A DNA stretch of 64,000 nt from Crossiella equi (lineage in GTDB: Bacteria; Actinomycetota; Actinomycetes; Mycobacteriales; Pseudonocardiaceae), in assembly GCF_017876755.1 (NCBI RefSeq), contig NZ_JAGIOO010000001.1:8417786-8481785 (forward strand), in the 5' to 3' direction. The position numbers and the translations under genes are program-made. Shown here piece by piece: positions 44,259 to 52,099 of this stretch. Position 1 is the stretch's first letter; every line of letters starts with the position of its first letter. The notes beneath the pieces are model-generated. The model was given only the letters and a program-made list of their open reading frames with translations, did not search any database and had not been told where the DNA came from.

Positions 44259-46934
44259 GTGTCGTCATTCCTGTACCGCCTCGGGCGGCTGGCCGCGCGC
44301 AGGCGTGGGCTCGTGCTGTTGTTCTGGCTCCTCCTGCTCGGCCTGGCCGGGGGCGGCGCCGCGGTGCTCGGCCAGGGCACCGACGACGCGTTCTCCATCC
44401 CCGGCTCGGAGTCCCAGGACGCCCTCGACCACCTCCGCCGGGTCTTCCCCGAGGTCAGCGGGGCCTCCGCGCAGGTCGTGGTGATCACCCCCGGCGGCAT
44501 CGACACCCCGGGCAACCGCGCCGCCGTGGCCGAGGCCGTCACCAAGCTCAAGGCCGTGGACCAGGTCGCCATGGCCGTCGACCCGTTCGGCCCGGACGTG
44601 CGCGACGCCGTCGCGAAGGACGGCCGGGCCGCCATCATCGCCGTACCGCTGCGCGTCCAGCTGGCCGAGATCAAGCCCGGCACCCGCACCGCCGTCACCG
44701 CCATCGCCCACGGCCTCGCGGACCGGACCGGCGCCCGCGTGCTCACCGGCGGCGAGGCGTTCGCGGACAAGGTGCCCAAGCTCAGCCCGACCGAGGGCCT
44801 CGGCCTGGTCATCGCGCTGGTCGTGCTCGTGGTCATGTTCGGCTCGCTGCTCGCCGCGGGGATGCCGCTGCTCACCGCCGTGCTCGGCGTCGGCGTCTCG
44901 GTCGGCCTGGTCTACGCCGCCACCGCCGTGGCCACCGTGTCCTCCACCGCGCCCATGCTCGCGGTCATGCTCGGCCTCGCGGTCGGCATCGACTACGCCC
45001 TGTTCCTGCTCTCCCGGCACCGCGACCAGCTCGCCGAGGGCCTGGCGGTCGAGGAGTCCGTGGCCCGCGCCACCGCCACCGCCGGGTCCGCGGTCATCTT
45101 CGCCGGGCTCACCGTGGTCATCGCGCTGCTCGGCCTGGCCGTCGCGGGCATCCCGTTCCTGACCGTCATGGGCATCGCCGCCTCGGTCGCGGTCGCCGTC
45201 GCGGTGCTCATCGCGATCACGCTCATCCCCGCGCTGCTCGCCTGCGCCGGGAACCGCCTGCGCCCCAAGGCCCCGCGCCAGCGCAAGTCCCGCAAACCCC
45301 GCAGGCGCCTCGGCCTGGCCTGGGTGCGCATGGCCACCAAACGCCCGGTCCTCACCGTGGTGGCCGTGGTCGCGCTGCTCGGCCTCGCCACCGTCCCCGC
45401 CTTCGAGCTGCGCCTGGCCCTGCCGGACAACGGCACCGAGGAGGAGCACACCCCGGCCCGCGAGGCCTACGACGCGGTCTCCGAGCACTTCGGGCCCGGC
45501 TTCAACGGCCCGCTCATCGTCACCGCCGACATCCTGGCCAGCCGCGACCCGATCGGCGTGGTCAACGGCATCGCCGAGGACCTCCGGCGCGTCCAGGGCG
45601 TGGCCACGGTCCCGCTCGCCACCCCGAACCCCAAGGGCGACACCGGGATCATCCAGGTCGTGCCCACCACCGGCGCGGACGACCCGGCCACCGGCGCCCT
45701 GGTCGAACGCCTGCGCGGCCTGCGCGGCGAGCTTGAGGACCGCTACGGCGTGGCCACCGCGGTGACCGGGTTCACCGCCGTGGCCATCGACGTCTCCGAC
45801 CAGCTCGGCCGCTCGCTGCTGCCCTTCGGCGTGCTCGTCGTCGGCCTCTCGCTCGTGCTGCTGGCCATGGTGTTCCGCTCGATCCTGGTCCCGGTCAAGG
45901 CCACCGTCGGCTACCTGCTCTCCATCGGCGCGGCCTTCGGCGCCACCGCGTTCGTGTTCAACCAGGGGCACCTGGCCGAGCTGTTCGGGGTCACCCGCAC
46001 CGGCAGCGTGATCAGCTTCCTGCCGATCATCCTCATGGGCGTCCTGTTCGGCCTCGCCATGGACTACGAGGCCTTCCTGGTCTCCCGCATCCGCGAGGAC
46101 TTCGTGCACGGCGGCGACCCGCACCGGGCCATCGAGACCGGGTTCGTCTCCGCCTCCCGGGTCGTGGTGGCCGCCGCGCTGATCATGTTCGCGGTGTTCG
46201 CCGCGTTCGTGCCGGAGGGCTCCTCGACCATCAAACCCATCGCGTTCAGCCTGGCGGTCGGGGTGTTCGTGGACGCCTTCATCGTGCGCATGACCCTGGT
46301 CCCGGCCGTGCTGGCCCTGCTCGGCCGCCGCGCCTGGGGCCTGCCGCCGTGGCTGGACCGCAGGCTGCCGGTCTTCGACGCCGAGGGCGACAACCTCATG
46401 CACGAGCTGCGCCTGGCCGACTGGCCCGCACCCGGCTCCGACGAGGTGGTCAGCGCGCGCGGCCTGCACGTCGAGGACGACCGCGGCGAGCCCGTGGTGC
46501 GCGATGTCGAGCTGCACCTGCGGCCCGGCGAGGTGCTCGCGGTGCGGGGCTCCGGCCCGGTCGGCAAGACCGCGCTGCTGTACACCCTCGCGGGCCGCGT
46601 ACCGAGGCTGCGCGGCGACCTCAAGGTGTGCGGCGCGGTGCTGCCCCAGCACGTGCACGCCGTGCGCGGCCGCCTCGCCCTCCTCTCCTGCGCCACCGAG
46701 CCCGACCCGGCCGCCCGCGTGCGCCGTGCCCTGGACGACGGGCTGCGCCTGCTCGTGCTCGACGACCTGGACCGCGTGGTCGTCACCGAGCAGCGCCAGG
46801 CCCTGCGCGAGCTGATCGCCAGCCGCCGCGCCGCGGTCGTGGTGTCCTGCCAGGCCACCGCCCTGGTCGCCGACCTGCTGCCGCCGCACACCCAGACCCT
46901 GGACCTCCAGCCGCTCCCCGCCGAGGTGTCGTGA
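44259..46934 (+). CDS. MMPL-family (RND) exporter fused to a reduced ABC-type ATPase domain
   Basis: An 891-residue protein. Residues 1 to about 705 are a complete MMPL transporter: two halves with a single helix plus extracytoplasmic domain and a five-helix bundle, with IDYALFLLSRHRDQL and MDYEAFLVSRIREDF as the paired MMPL signatures. After HELRLADWPAPGSD a cytosolic domain begins at about 725 (VVSARGLHVED). It has Walker A GSGPVGKT (764-771) and Walker B LRLLVLDDLD (Asp835, Asp836). The LSGGQ signature and catalytic Glu are not visible, and the domain is only about 165 residues. GTG 44259 follows AGGAG. RND carriers normally use ion gradients, so a linked ATPase is unusual. It overlaps the next gene. 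Confidence 0.88.
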   Translation: MSSFLYRLGRLAARRRGLVLLFWLLLLGLAGGGAAVLGQGTDDAFSIPGSESQDALDHLRRVFPEVSGASAQVVVITPGGIDTPGNRAAVAEAVTKLKAVDQVAMAVDPFGPDVRDAVAKDGRAAIIAVPLRVQLAEIKPGTRTAVTAIAHGLADRTGARVLTGGEAFADKVPKLSPTEGLGLVIALVVLVVMFGSLLAAGMPLLTAVLGVGVSVGLVYAATAVATVSSTAPMLAVMLGLAVGIDYALFLLSRHRDQLAEGLAVEESVARATATAGSAVIFAGLTVVIALLGLAVAGIPFLTVMGIAASVAVAVAVLIAITLIPALLACAGNRLRPKAPRQRKSRKPRRRLGLAWVRMATKRPVLTVVAVVALLGLATVPAFELRLALPDNGTEEEHTPAREAYDAVSEHFGPGFNGPLIVTADILASRDPIGVVNGIAEDLRRVQGVATVPLATPNPKGDTGIIQVVPTTGADDPATGALVERLRGLRGELEDRYGVATAVTGFTAVAIDVSDQLGRSLLPFGVLVVGLSLVLLAMVFRSILVPVKATVGYLLSIGAAFGATAFVFNQGHLAELFGVTRTGSVISFLPIILMGVLFGLAMDYEAFLVSRIREDFVHGGDPHRAIETGFVSASRVVVAAALIMFAVFAAFVPEGSSTIKPIAFSLAVGVFVDAFIVRMTLVPAVLALLGRRAWGLPPWLDRRLPVFDAEGDNLMHELRLADWPAPGSDEVVSARGLHVEDDRGEPVVRDVELHLRPGEVLAVRGSGPVGKTALLYTLAGRVPRLRGDLKVCGAVLPQHVHAVRGRLALLSCATEPDPAARVRRALDDGLRLLVLDDLDRVVVTEQRQALRELIASRRAAVVVSCQATALVADLLPPHTQTLDLQPLPAEVS

Positions 46935-48793
46935 TGATGTTCCGCCCTGGCAGCTCCGCCCGCGCCCTCGCCAGCGGGCCCATCACCTGGCGCAGCTGGC
47001 TCGGTGTCGTCCTGGTCGCGCTCGTCGTGGCCACCGGGTTCGCCTGGGCGTTCTGGCCCGGCCAGGACAGCCCCGCCCAGGCCGCCGTGGTCAACCTGGA
47101 CGAGCCGGTCACCGTGCGGGGCCAGCTGGTCCCGCTCGGCCGCGAGCTGGCCGGGGACCTCGTGCACGGCGAGGCCACCGGCTACCAGTGGGTGCTCAGC
47201 GACGCCGCGGACGCCGCGGCGAAGCTGGCCACCGGCGAGTACGCGGCCGTGGTGACCATCCCGGAGGACTTCTCCGCCCGCGCCACCTCGGCCAGCGGCA
47301 AGGCCGGGGACGCCACGCAGGCCCGCATCCGGGTCGCCACCTCGCCGCGGGCGGGCCTGGTCGACCCGGCGGCCAGCACCGACATCGCCAAGGCCACCCT
47401 GGACACGCTCAACCGGCAGGTCGTGGAGACCTACCTCGACAACGTCTACGTCGGCTTCGGCACGCTGCACGGCCAGCTCGGCGAGGCCGCCGACGGCGCG
47501 GACCGGCTCGCGGACGGCACCGGCAAGCTGCGCGAGGCCGCCGGGCAGCTCGCCACCGGTGCGGACACCCTCGCCAAGGGGCTGACCACGGCGGAGAGGG
47601 AGACCGCGCAGCTGCCCGCGCTCACCGCCAGGCTCGCCGACGGGGCCCGCCAGGTCGCCGACGGCAACACCCAGCTCGCGGGCGTGGTGGTGCCGTTGGC
47701 GGACAAGGTGATCGCGATCATCGACGCCCTGCCCTCGGCCACCGCCTCGGCCAAGAGGTTCACCGAGCTGGCGGCCAGCTGCACCGGTGAGCCCGCCTTC
47801 TGCGCCGAGCTGACCGCGGCCGCCAGGCGCTTCGCCGCCGACGCCGCGGTGCTGGACGGCAAACGGGCCGAGATCCGCGCGAACATCGTGCGCGCGCGGG
47901 ACAACGTGCGCGACCTGGCCGCCGGGGCCCGGCAGGTCGCGGGCGGCACCCGGCAGCTGGCCGCCCAGGCGGGCAAGCTCAGCGGCGGCATCGGCACCGC
48001 GGCCCGGGGCGCCCGCGAGCTGGCCGGGGGCGCCGGGCAGCTCGCCGGTGGCGCGTCCACAGTGGACAGCGGTGCCGCCGAGCTGGCCAAGGGCCTGGAC
48101 AGTGGCCGTGACCAGGTGCCGAACTACACCGAGGCCGAACGCGCCCACCTCAAGCAGGTCGCGGCCACCCCGGCCCTGGCCGACACCGCCGCCGGCCACT
48201 TCGGCACCGCGGCCATCGCCCTGGCCCTGGTGCTCGCGCTGTGGGCGGCGGGCCTGGTCACCTACCAGGTGGTGCGCGCGGTCCCGTCCACCGTGCTCAC
48301 CACGCGTGAGCCCAGCTGGCGCATCATCCTGGCCGCCGCGCTGCCCGGCTCGGTGCTGGCCGGGGTGCTCGCCCTCGTGCTGACCGCCGTGTTCGCGGTG
48401 TGGCTGCGCTTGGGCGTGCTGGACACCCTGGCGCTGCTGCTGGTGCTGGCCCTGACCGCGGCCACGTTCATGGTGGTCAACCAGACCCTGGTCGCGGTGC
48501 TGGGCCGACCCGGCCGCCTGCTCGGTGTGGTCGTGCTCGTGGTGACCACGGCGGCCGGGGTGCTCTCCTCGGTGCCCGGCGCCTTCAGCGCGGCCCTCGC
48601 CCTGCTGCCCACCCAGGGCGCGCTGACCGCGCTGCGGGCCGTGCTGCTCGGCGCGGACGGGCTGGCCGGCGGGGTGGCACAGCTGGTGGTGTGGCTTGTG
48701 GTCGGCACCGTGGCCATGATCGCGGTGACCGACCGGCGCCGCGCGCTGCCCGTGCGCGCACTCCGCCTGCCGGACCGGGCGGCCGTTCGGTAA
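46934..48793 (+). CDS. YhgE/Pip-like ABC-2-type membrane protein
   Basis: A 619-residue membrane protein. One N-terminal helix (VVLVALVVATGFAWAFW) is followed by a large extracytoplasmic domain with VVNLDEPVTVRGQLVPLGRELAGDL. A long helical region of 11-residue-like repeats follows (LADGTGKLREAAGQL, LAGGAGQLAGGAS), then about five C-terminal helices from residue 418 on. This is the layout of YhgE/Pip (phage-infection-protein) relatives, usually partnered with an ABC ATPase. ATG 46934 overlaps the stop of the MMPL-ATPase gene, which suggests that the fused ATPase domain serves this protein or both. A 30-bp palindrome follows at 48951. Confidence 0.85.
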   Translation: MMFRPGSSARALASGPITWRSWLGVVLVALVVATGFAWAFWPGQDSPAQAAVVNLDEPVTVRGQLVPLGRELAGDLVHGEATGYQWVLSDAADAAAKLATGEYAAVVTIPEDFSARATSASGKAGDATQARIRVATSPRAGLVDPAASTDIAKATLDTLNRQVVETYLDNVYVGFGTLHGQLGEAADGADRLADGTGKLREAAGQLATGADTLAKGLTTAERETAQLPALTARLADGARQVADGNTQLAGVVVPLADKVIAIIDALPSATASAKRFTELAASCTGEPAFCAELTAAARRFAADAAVLDGKRAEIRANIVRARDNVRDLAAGARQVAGGTRQLAAQAGKLSGGIGTAARGARELAGGAGQLAGGASTVDSGAAELAKGLDSGRDQVPNYTEAERAHLKQVAATPALADTAAGHFGTAAIALALVLALWAAGLVTYQVVRAVPSTVLTTREPSWRIILAAALPGSVLAGVLALVLTAVFAVWLRLGVLDTLALLLVLALTAATFMVVNQTLVAVLGRPGRLLGVVVLVVTTAAGVLSSVPGAFSAALALLPTQGALTALRAVLLGADGLAGGVAQLVVWLVVGTVAMIAVTDRRRALPVRALRLPDRAAVR

Positions 48794-48950
48794 CGCGTGC
48801 CGCTGGCGCCGAGCAGGGCGGTTCCGCGTGCCGATGCCCGGATGCCTCTTCGGGAACCCGGGGCCACCCACTGGCCGTGCCGTTCGGGATACGGGGGCAG
48901 CTGTGGAGCTGCGGTCCGTGGAACCAACAGTGGTGGCGGTGACCTGACGC

Positions 48951-48980
48951 GGGTGGGGCACCCGGCCGGGTGCCCCACCC
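48951..48980. terminator. 30-bp perfect palindrome, terminator of the exporter operon
   Basis: GGGTGGGGCACCCGG (48951-48965) and CCGGGTGCCCCACCC (48966-48980) are exactly complementary without a loop spacer. It lies 158 bases after the YhgE-like stop and 24 bases before the amidohydrolase remnant. The 150 bases before it hold no gene I can see. Confidence 0.8.
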
Positions 48981-49004
48981 CGTCCGTCGTGCCGTCGTGT
49001 CCCC

Positions 49005-49312
49005 GTGCCCACACTCGTCTTCCGCGACGCCTCCGTTGTCGACCCGCTCACCGGTGACCTGCACAAAGACCAGTCCGTCCAGGTGAACGGGGACGAGATC
49101 GCCGAGGTCGGCCCCCACCTCACCGGCGACGAGGTGGTTGACGTCCGCGGCGCCTACCTGCTGCCCGCCTCGTACGTGGCCCTCGGGGCGGCGGCGAACC
49201 TGCGGGCCATGGCCTGGCGCGGGTTCACCACCGTGCGGGATGTCGGCGGGCCGACCGGGGGTTGGCCCAGGTCGTGCTGGTGCGCGGGGAGCTCGCGGTG
49301 CGGCGGGTGTGA
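49005..49312 (+). pseudogene. Internally deleted metal-dependent amidohydrolase
   Basis: From GTG 49005 the frame reads like the start of an imidazolonepropionase/prolidase-type amidohydrolase: VVDPLTGDLHKDQSVQVNGDEIAEVG, then VVDVRGAYLLPA, but the HxH metal motif that should follow (LIDxHVH) is missing. The frame resumes with NLRAMAWRGFTTVRDVGG. A shifted frame then ends with LAQVVLVRGELAVRRV and TGA 49310-49312, which resembles the C-terminal end of the family. About 280 residues are therefore deleted. Non-functional. Confidence 0.75.
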
Positions 49313-49365
49313 AGGTGTTGTGGAGATCGGCGCCCGGCGGTGGGGGCACGACCTACAGTGCGGCC

Positions 49366-49923
49366 GTGCGCAACCTGTCCAACGCCATCGCGCTCTGCGT
49401 GGTCCTCGCCCTGCTCTCCGCCCTCGGGCGTCTCGCCGGGGTGCTGGTCGTCCTCGGGCCCCTGGTCGTCCCGGGCTGGACGGCCTCGGCCGGATTGCTG
49501 GTGCTGGTGCTGGCGCTCGGGCTCGCGGCGTACGGGCGGTTCCGCCGCACCGCCACCCCGCCCCGGCGGCTGCTGCCGCGCTGGCTGGTGGCCGTGCTCG
49601 CCGTGCTCTCCGCGCTGGCGACGCTGCTGGGCGCCGTCGCGGACCTGGGCGCGGACTACCGGGTGCTCGAGCCCGCCGGTCCGCGCGGCTGCCGGGCCGT
49701 GGTGCGTGAGCACGCCGTCCTGTTCTCCGGCGGCGGTGACGTCCACCCCGTCGGCTGGTGGGGGATCGGGCTGCGCGGCAGCTCCTGGACCGCCGACGAC
49801 GGTTACCGCGTGATCGCCTCCGGCACCTACGAGCTCAAGTGGAGCGGGGACAGCGGCGTGCTCGTGGTGCGCGGCCGCTCCGGCGACCCGGTGTGGCCCG
49901 CGCTGCACGACGTGGACTGCTGA
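49366..49923 (+). CDS. Small membrane protein of unknown function
   Basis: A 185-residue protein from GTG 49366. Two to three helices lie in the first 110 residues (AIALCVVLALLSALGRLAGVLVVLG, SAGLLVLVLALGLAAYG, WLVAVLAVLSALATLLGAVADL). A roughly 75-residue extracytoplasmic domain follows, with two Cys (GCRAVV near its start, DVDC at the C-terminus) that could pair as a disulfide, and GWWGIGLRGSSWTADDGYRV. GTG 49309 is an alternative upstream start. No family recognised. It lies alone downstream of the amidohydrolase remnant. Confidence 0.7.
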   Translation: MRNLSNAIALCVVLALLSALGRLAGVLVVLGPLVVPGWTASAGLLVLVLALGLAAYGRFRRTATPPRRLLPRWLVAVLAVLSALATLLGAVADLGADYRVLEPAGPRGCRAVVREHAVLFSGGGDVHPVGWWGIGLRGSSWTADDGYRVIASGTYELKWSGDSGVLVVRGRSGDPVWPALHDVDC

Positions 49924-50107
49924 TCATCATTCGAGCCACTCCGGGCCAGGGCCTTGGCCAGGCCGTCCTTCGAGCGTGTGGTTCGCGGGTGAGGCGGGCG
50001 CGGTGAAACCGTCGCGGCGCTGGTGCGCCTGCACACTCGGCCTGGCTCGCGACCGCATGAACATCACCGGTTGCCGGCGCGCTGCTGGTGGCCGGGCGGC
50101 GCGGCCA

Positions 50108-50251
50108 TCAGCTCTGAGGACGGTCCAGCGGCCGGGGCGGCTCGGGCTGGTCCTCCTCGTCCCAGTACCAGTTGTCGCCGTTGGCCTGTTGTGCGGCCAG
50201 GCTCGGCAGCGCGAGCAGGTCGGCCGGGGTGTTGATCTCGTCCGGGTGCAT
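50108..50251 (-). CDS. 47-residue acidic small ORF next to the CPBP protease
   Basis: ATG 50249-50251 opens MHPDEINTPADLLALPSLAA, followed by an acidic, aromatic and proline-rich tail (NWYWDEEDQPEPPRP). It lies 68 bases downstream of the CPBP protease gene on the same strand, so the two may share a transcript. The ribosome-binding site is weak. The composition is far from the Arg/Gly/Pro shadows common here. Small peptide of unknown role, possibly a protease substrate. That pairing is inference. Confidence 0.45.
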   Translation of the reverse strand: MHPDEINTPADLLALPSLAAQQANGDNWYWDEEDQPEPPRPLDRPQS

Positions 50252-50319
50252 GCCGTGAACGTTAGGACAGAAACGACCACTGGTGACCGGTGCTGAAAAA
50301 CCCTTGGGGATGCGGGATT

Positions 50320-51228
50320 TCACACCAACGGGGCGGTGGGCCGGTGCCCGGGGCAGCCGCGCGGGCGGGGCTTGGTCCGCCCGGTCCGCTTGGCCCGGCG
50401 CAGCAGCAGCACGGTGGGGACGAGGCAGACCACCAGCGGGATGAGGCTGGCCTCCGGGCCGAAACCGCCGCCGGTGAGCCAGTCCGGCCCGGCCAGGGTG
50501 GCCTTGAACAGCCCGGCGGGCGCCTCGGCGGAGCCGGAGACGAGGATGCCGAAGATGCCCGCGTGGGTGAAGTTCCAGGCGAAGTGCAGGCCGATCGGGA
50601 ACCACAGCGACCGGGTCGCGACGTAGGCCGCGGCCAGCATGGTGCCGCCGGTCAGGGCGATGGACAGCGTGCCCCACAGCGTGGCGTTGACGTTGGCCAG
50701 GTGCGTGGCGCCGAACAGCAGCGAGGACAGCACCAGCGCGGGCACGGTGCCCGTGCGCTCCTCCAGGATCCGGAACAGCACCCCGCGGAACAGGATCTCC
50801 TCCAGCGTCGCGACGCTGATCATCATCCCGGCGGTGCCGACGAACCCGCCGACCGAGCCCCAGGCCAGGCCGTCCCCGCCGCCGAACACCACGATCGAGG
50901 CCAGCACCGTGCAGAACAGCACGAACCCGAGGAGCGCGCCCCACAGCAGCCCCGGCCACCGGCCCTGCTCGGCCACCTCGGGCACGTCCTCCCGCAGCTC
51001 GACCTTCCGCGAGAGCCACCGGTAGAAGGCCACCCCGGCGGCGGCGAGCCCGAAACCCACCGGCAGTGCCAGCCACGGCACCGGGGCGAGGAGGGTGTCG
51101 ATCCCGACCACCGCGAGCATCGCGACGAACAGTGTCACCAGCAGGACGGGGGCCCGGAAGCGGCGCAACCGGCGGCGGGCCGGGGAGGGCTCGCGGGGTG
51201 GGCCGGTCAGCTCGTGGTCGCGCTCCAT
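50320..51228 (-). CDS. CPBP-family intramembrane glutamic endopeptidase
   Basis: A 302-residue membrane protein of about eight helices with the CPBP (CAAX-protease/Abi) motifs: EEILFRGVLFRILEER near 143-158 (the catalytic glutamates and Arg), LLFGATHLANVNA with the first His, and IGLHFAWNFTHAGIF with the second His and Asn. Bacterial members cleave membrane or leader peptides and often give self-immunity to bacteriocins. ATG 51228 follows GAGAGGGG. It stands with the 47-residue ORF downstream and a MarR gene upstream. Confidence 0.92.
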   Translation of the reverse strand: MERDHELTGPPREPSPARRRLRRFRAPVLLVTLFVAMLAVVGIDTLLAPVPWLALPVGFGLAAAGVAFYRWLSRKVELREDVPEVAEQGRWPGLLWGALLGFVLFCTVLASIVVFGGGDGLAWGSVGGFVGTAGMMISVATLEEILFRGVLFRILEERTGTVPALVLSSLLFGATHLANVNATLWGTLSIALTGGTMLAAAYVATRSLWFPIGLHFAWNFTHAGIFGILVSGSAEAPAGLFKATLAGPDWLTGGGFGPEASLIPLVVCLVPTVLLLRRAKRTGRTKPRPRGCPGHRPTAPLV

Positions 51229-51355
51229 GGTCGTGCCCCTCTCCCGGTGTCGGCGGCGGTCCGCCTGGTGAGAGGGAGGCTAGGAACGAGTGGGGGTCCG
51301 GCGGGTCCCGCTGGTGTGGACACTTCGGGTAGCTCGTACGGGGGACAAGCGGTGC

Positions 51356-51892
51356 TCAGAACCGGGTGCGGGTGGCGATGTCGCCGACCCCGTGCATCAG
51401 CTTCTCCAGCAGGCCGATCAGGATCGTGCGCTCGGGCTTGCTCAGCACGCCCGCCCACGCCTGCTCGCGTTCGTTGTGCGCCTGGAACGCCCCGGTGATG
51501 GCCTCGCGGCCGGTCTCGGTCAGGCTCAGCCGCACCGCCCGCCGGTCGTGCTCGGCCCGCGCCTTCTCCACCAGGCCGTCCCGTTCCAGGGTGTGCACCA
51601 GCGCGGACACCGCGGCCCGGCTCATCCCGGCCAGCTCCGCGACCTGCTTGGCCTCCAGCGGACCGGCCTGCCACAGCACGAACAGCACCCGGAACCCCGG
51701 CCAGCTCCACCCGCGCGGACGGTGCACGGCCGACTCCAGGTCGTAGACCAGGGCACTGGTCACCCGGTGCAGCGAGAGCACCAGCCGCATCGCCACCGGG
51801 TCGACCGAGGGCAGCTCCCGGGCGGTGCGCGCGATCGCGTGGTCGACGAAGGAGAGGTAGTCGAGCTCGTCTTCGTCCCGGGCGGCAGCCAT
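51356..51892 (-). CDS. MarR-family regulator
   Basis: A 178-residue winged-helix repressor. The DNA-binding part reads LEAKQVAELAGMSRAAVSALVHTLERDGLVEKARAEHDRRAVRLSLT (about 88-134), with dimerisation helices at both ends. ATG 51892 (MAAARDEDELDYLSF) is chosen. GTG 51916 eight codons upstream is possible. A short ATCAAA/TTTGAT palindrome lies about 50 bases upstream and is a typical MarR box. Its target may be itself and the same-strand CPBP gene downstream. Confidence 0.88.
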   Translation of the reverse strand: MAAARDEDELDYLSFVDHAIARTARELPSVDPVAMRLVLSLHRVTSALVYDLESAVHRPRGWSWPGFRVLFVLWQAGPLEAKQVAELAGMSRAAVSALVHTLERDGLVEKARAEHDRRAVRLSLTETGREAITGAFQAHNEREQAWAGVLSKPERTILIGLLEKLMHGVGDIATRTRF

Positions 51893-51943
51893 GGCCTCAG
51901 CGTAAGCCGTGGTCACCGCCCGGAGGGACGACTCGCGCAAGTA

Positions 51944-51957
51944 ATCAAAGATTTGAT
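51944..51957. promoter_or_regulatory. MarR-type operator
   Basis: ATCAAAGATTTGAT is a 14-bp palindrome (6-bp arms, 2-base centre) 51 bases upstream of the MarR start. It is AT-rich in an otherwise GC-rich region, typical of MarR boxes. Confidence 0.6.
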
Positions 51958-51963
51958 GGCATG

Positions 51964-52008
51964 CCGAACCGGCGGCACCCGGTTTCGGGTCCGGGTGCCG
52001 CCGTTCGG
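51964..52008. terminator. Terminator hairpin after the solute-binding protein gene
   Basis: CGGCGGCACCCGG (51970-51982) and CCGGGTGCCGCCG (51991-52003) form a perfect 13-bp stem with an 8-base loop. The flanks CGAAC and TTCGG extend it past a bulge. It is 96 bases beyond the minus-strand stop of the solute-binding protein. Confidence 0.7.
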
Positions 52009-52099
52009 AGGGGCGGGGGTGCCTCCGGAGCCTGCTGGGGAACCGGCCGGCGCGGTGTGGCATCCGCGTCCGGCAGGGCACCGCCCGCCAGGTCTGGGT

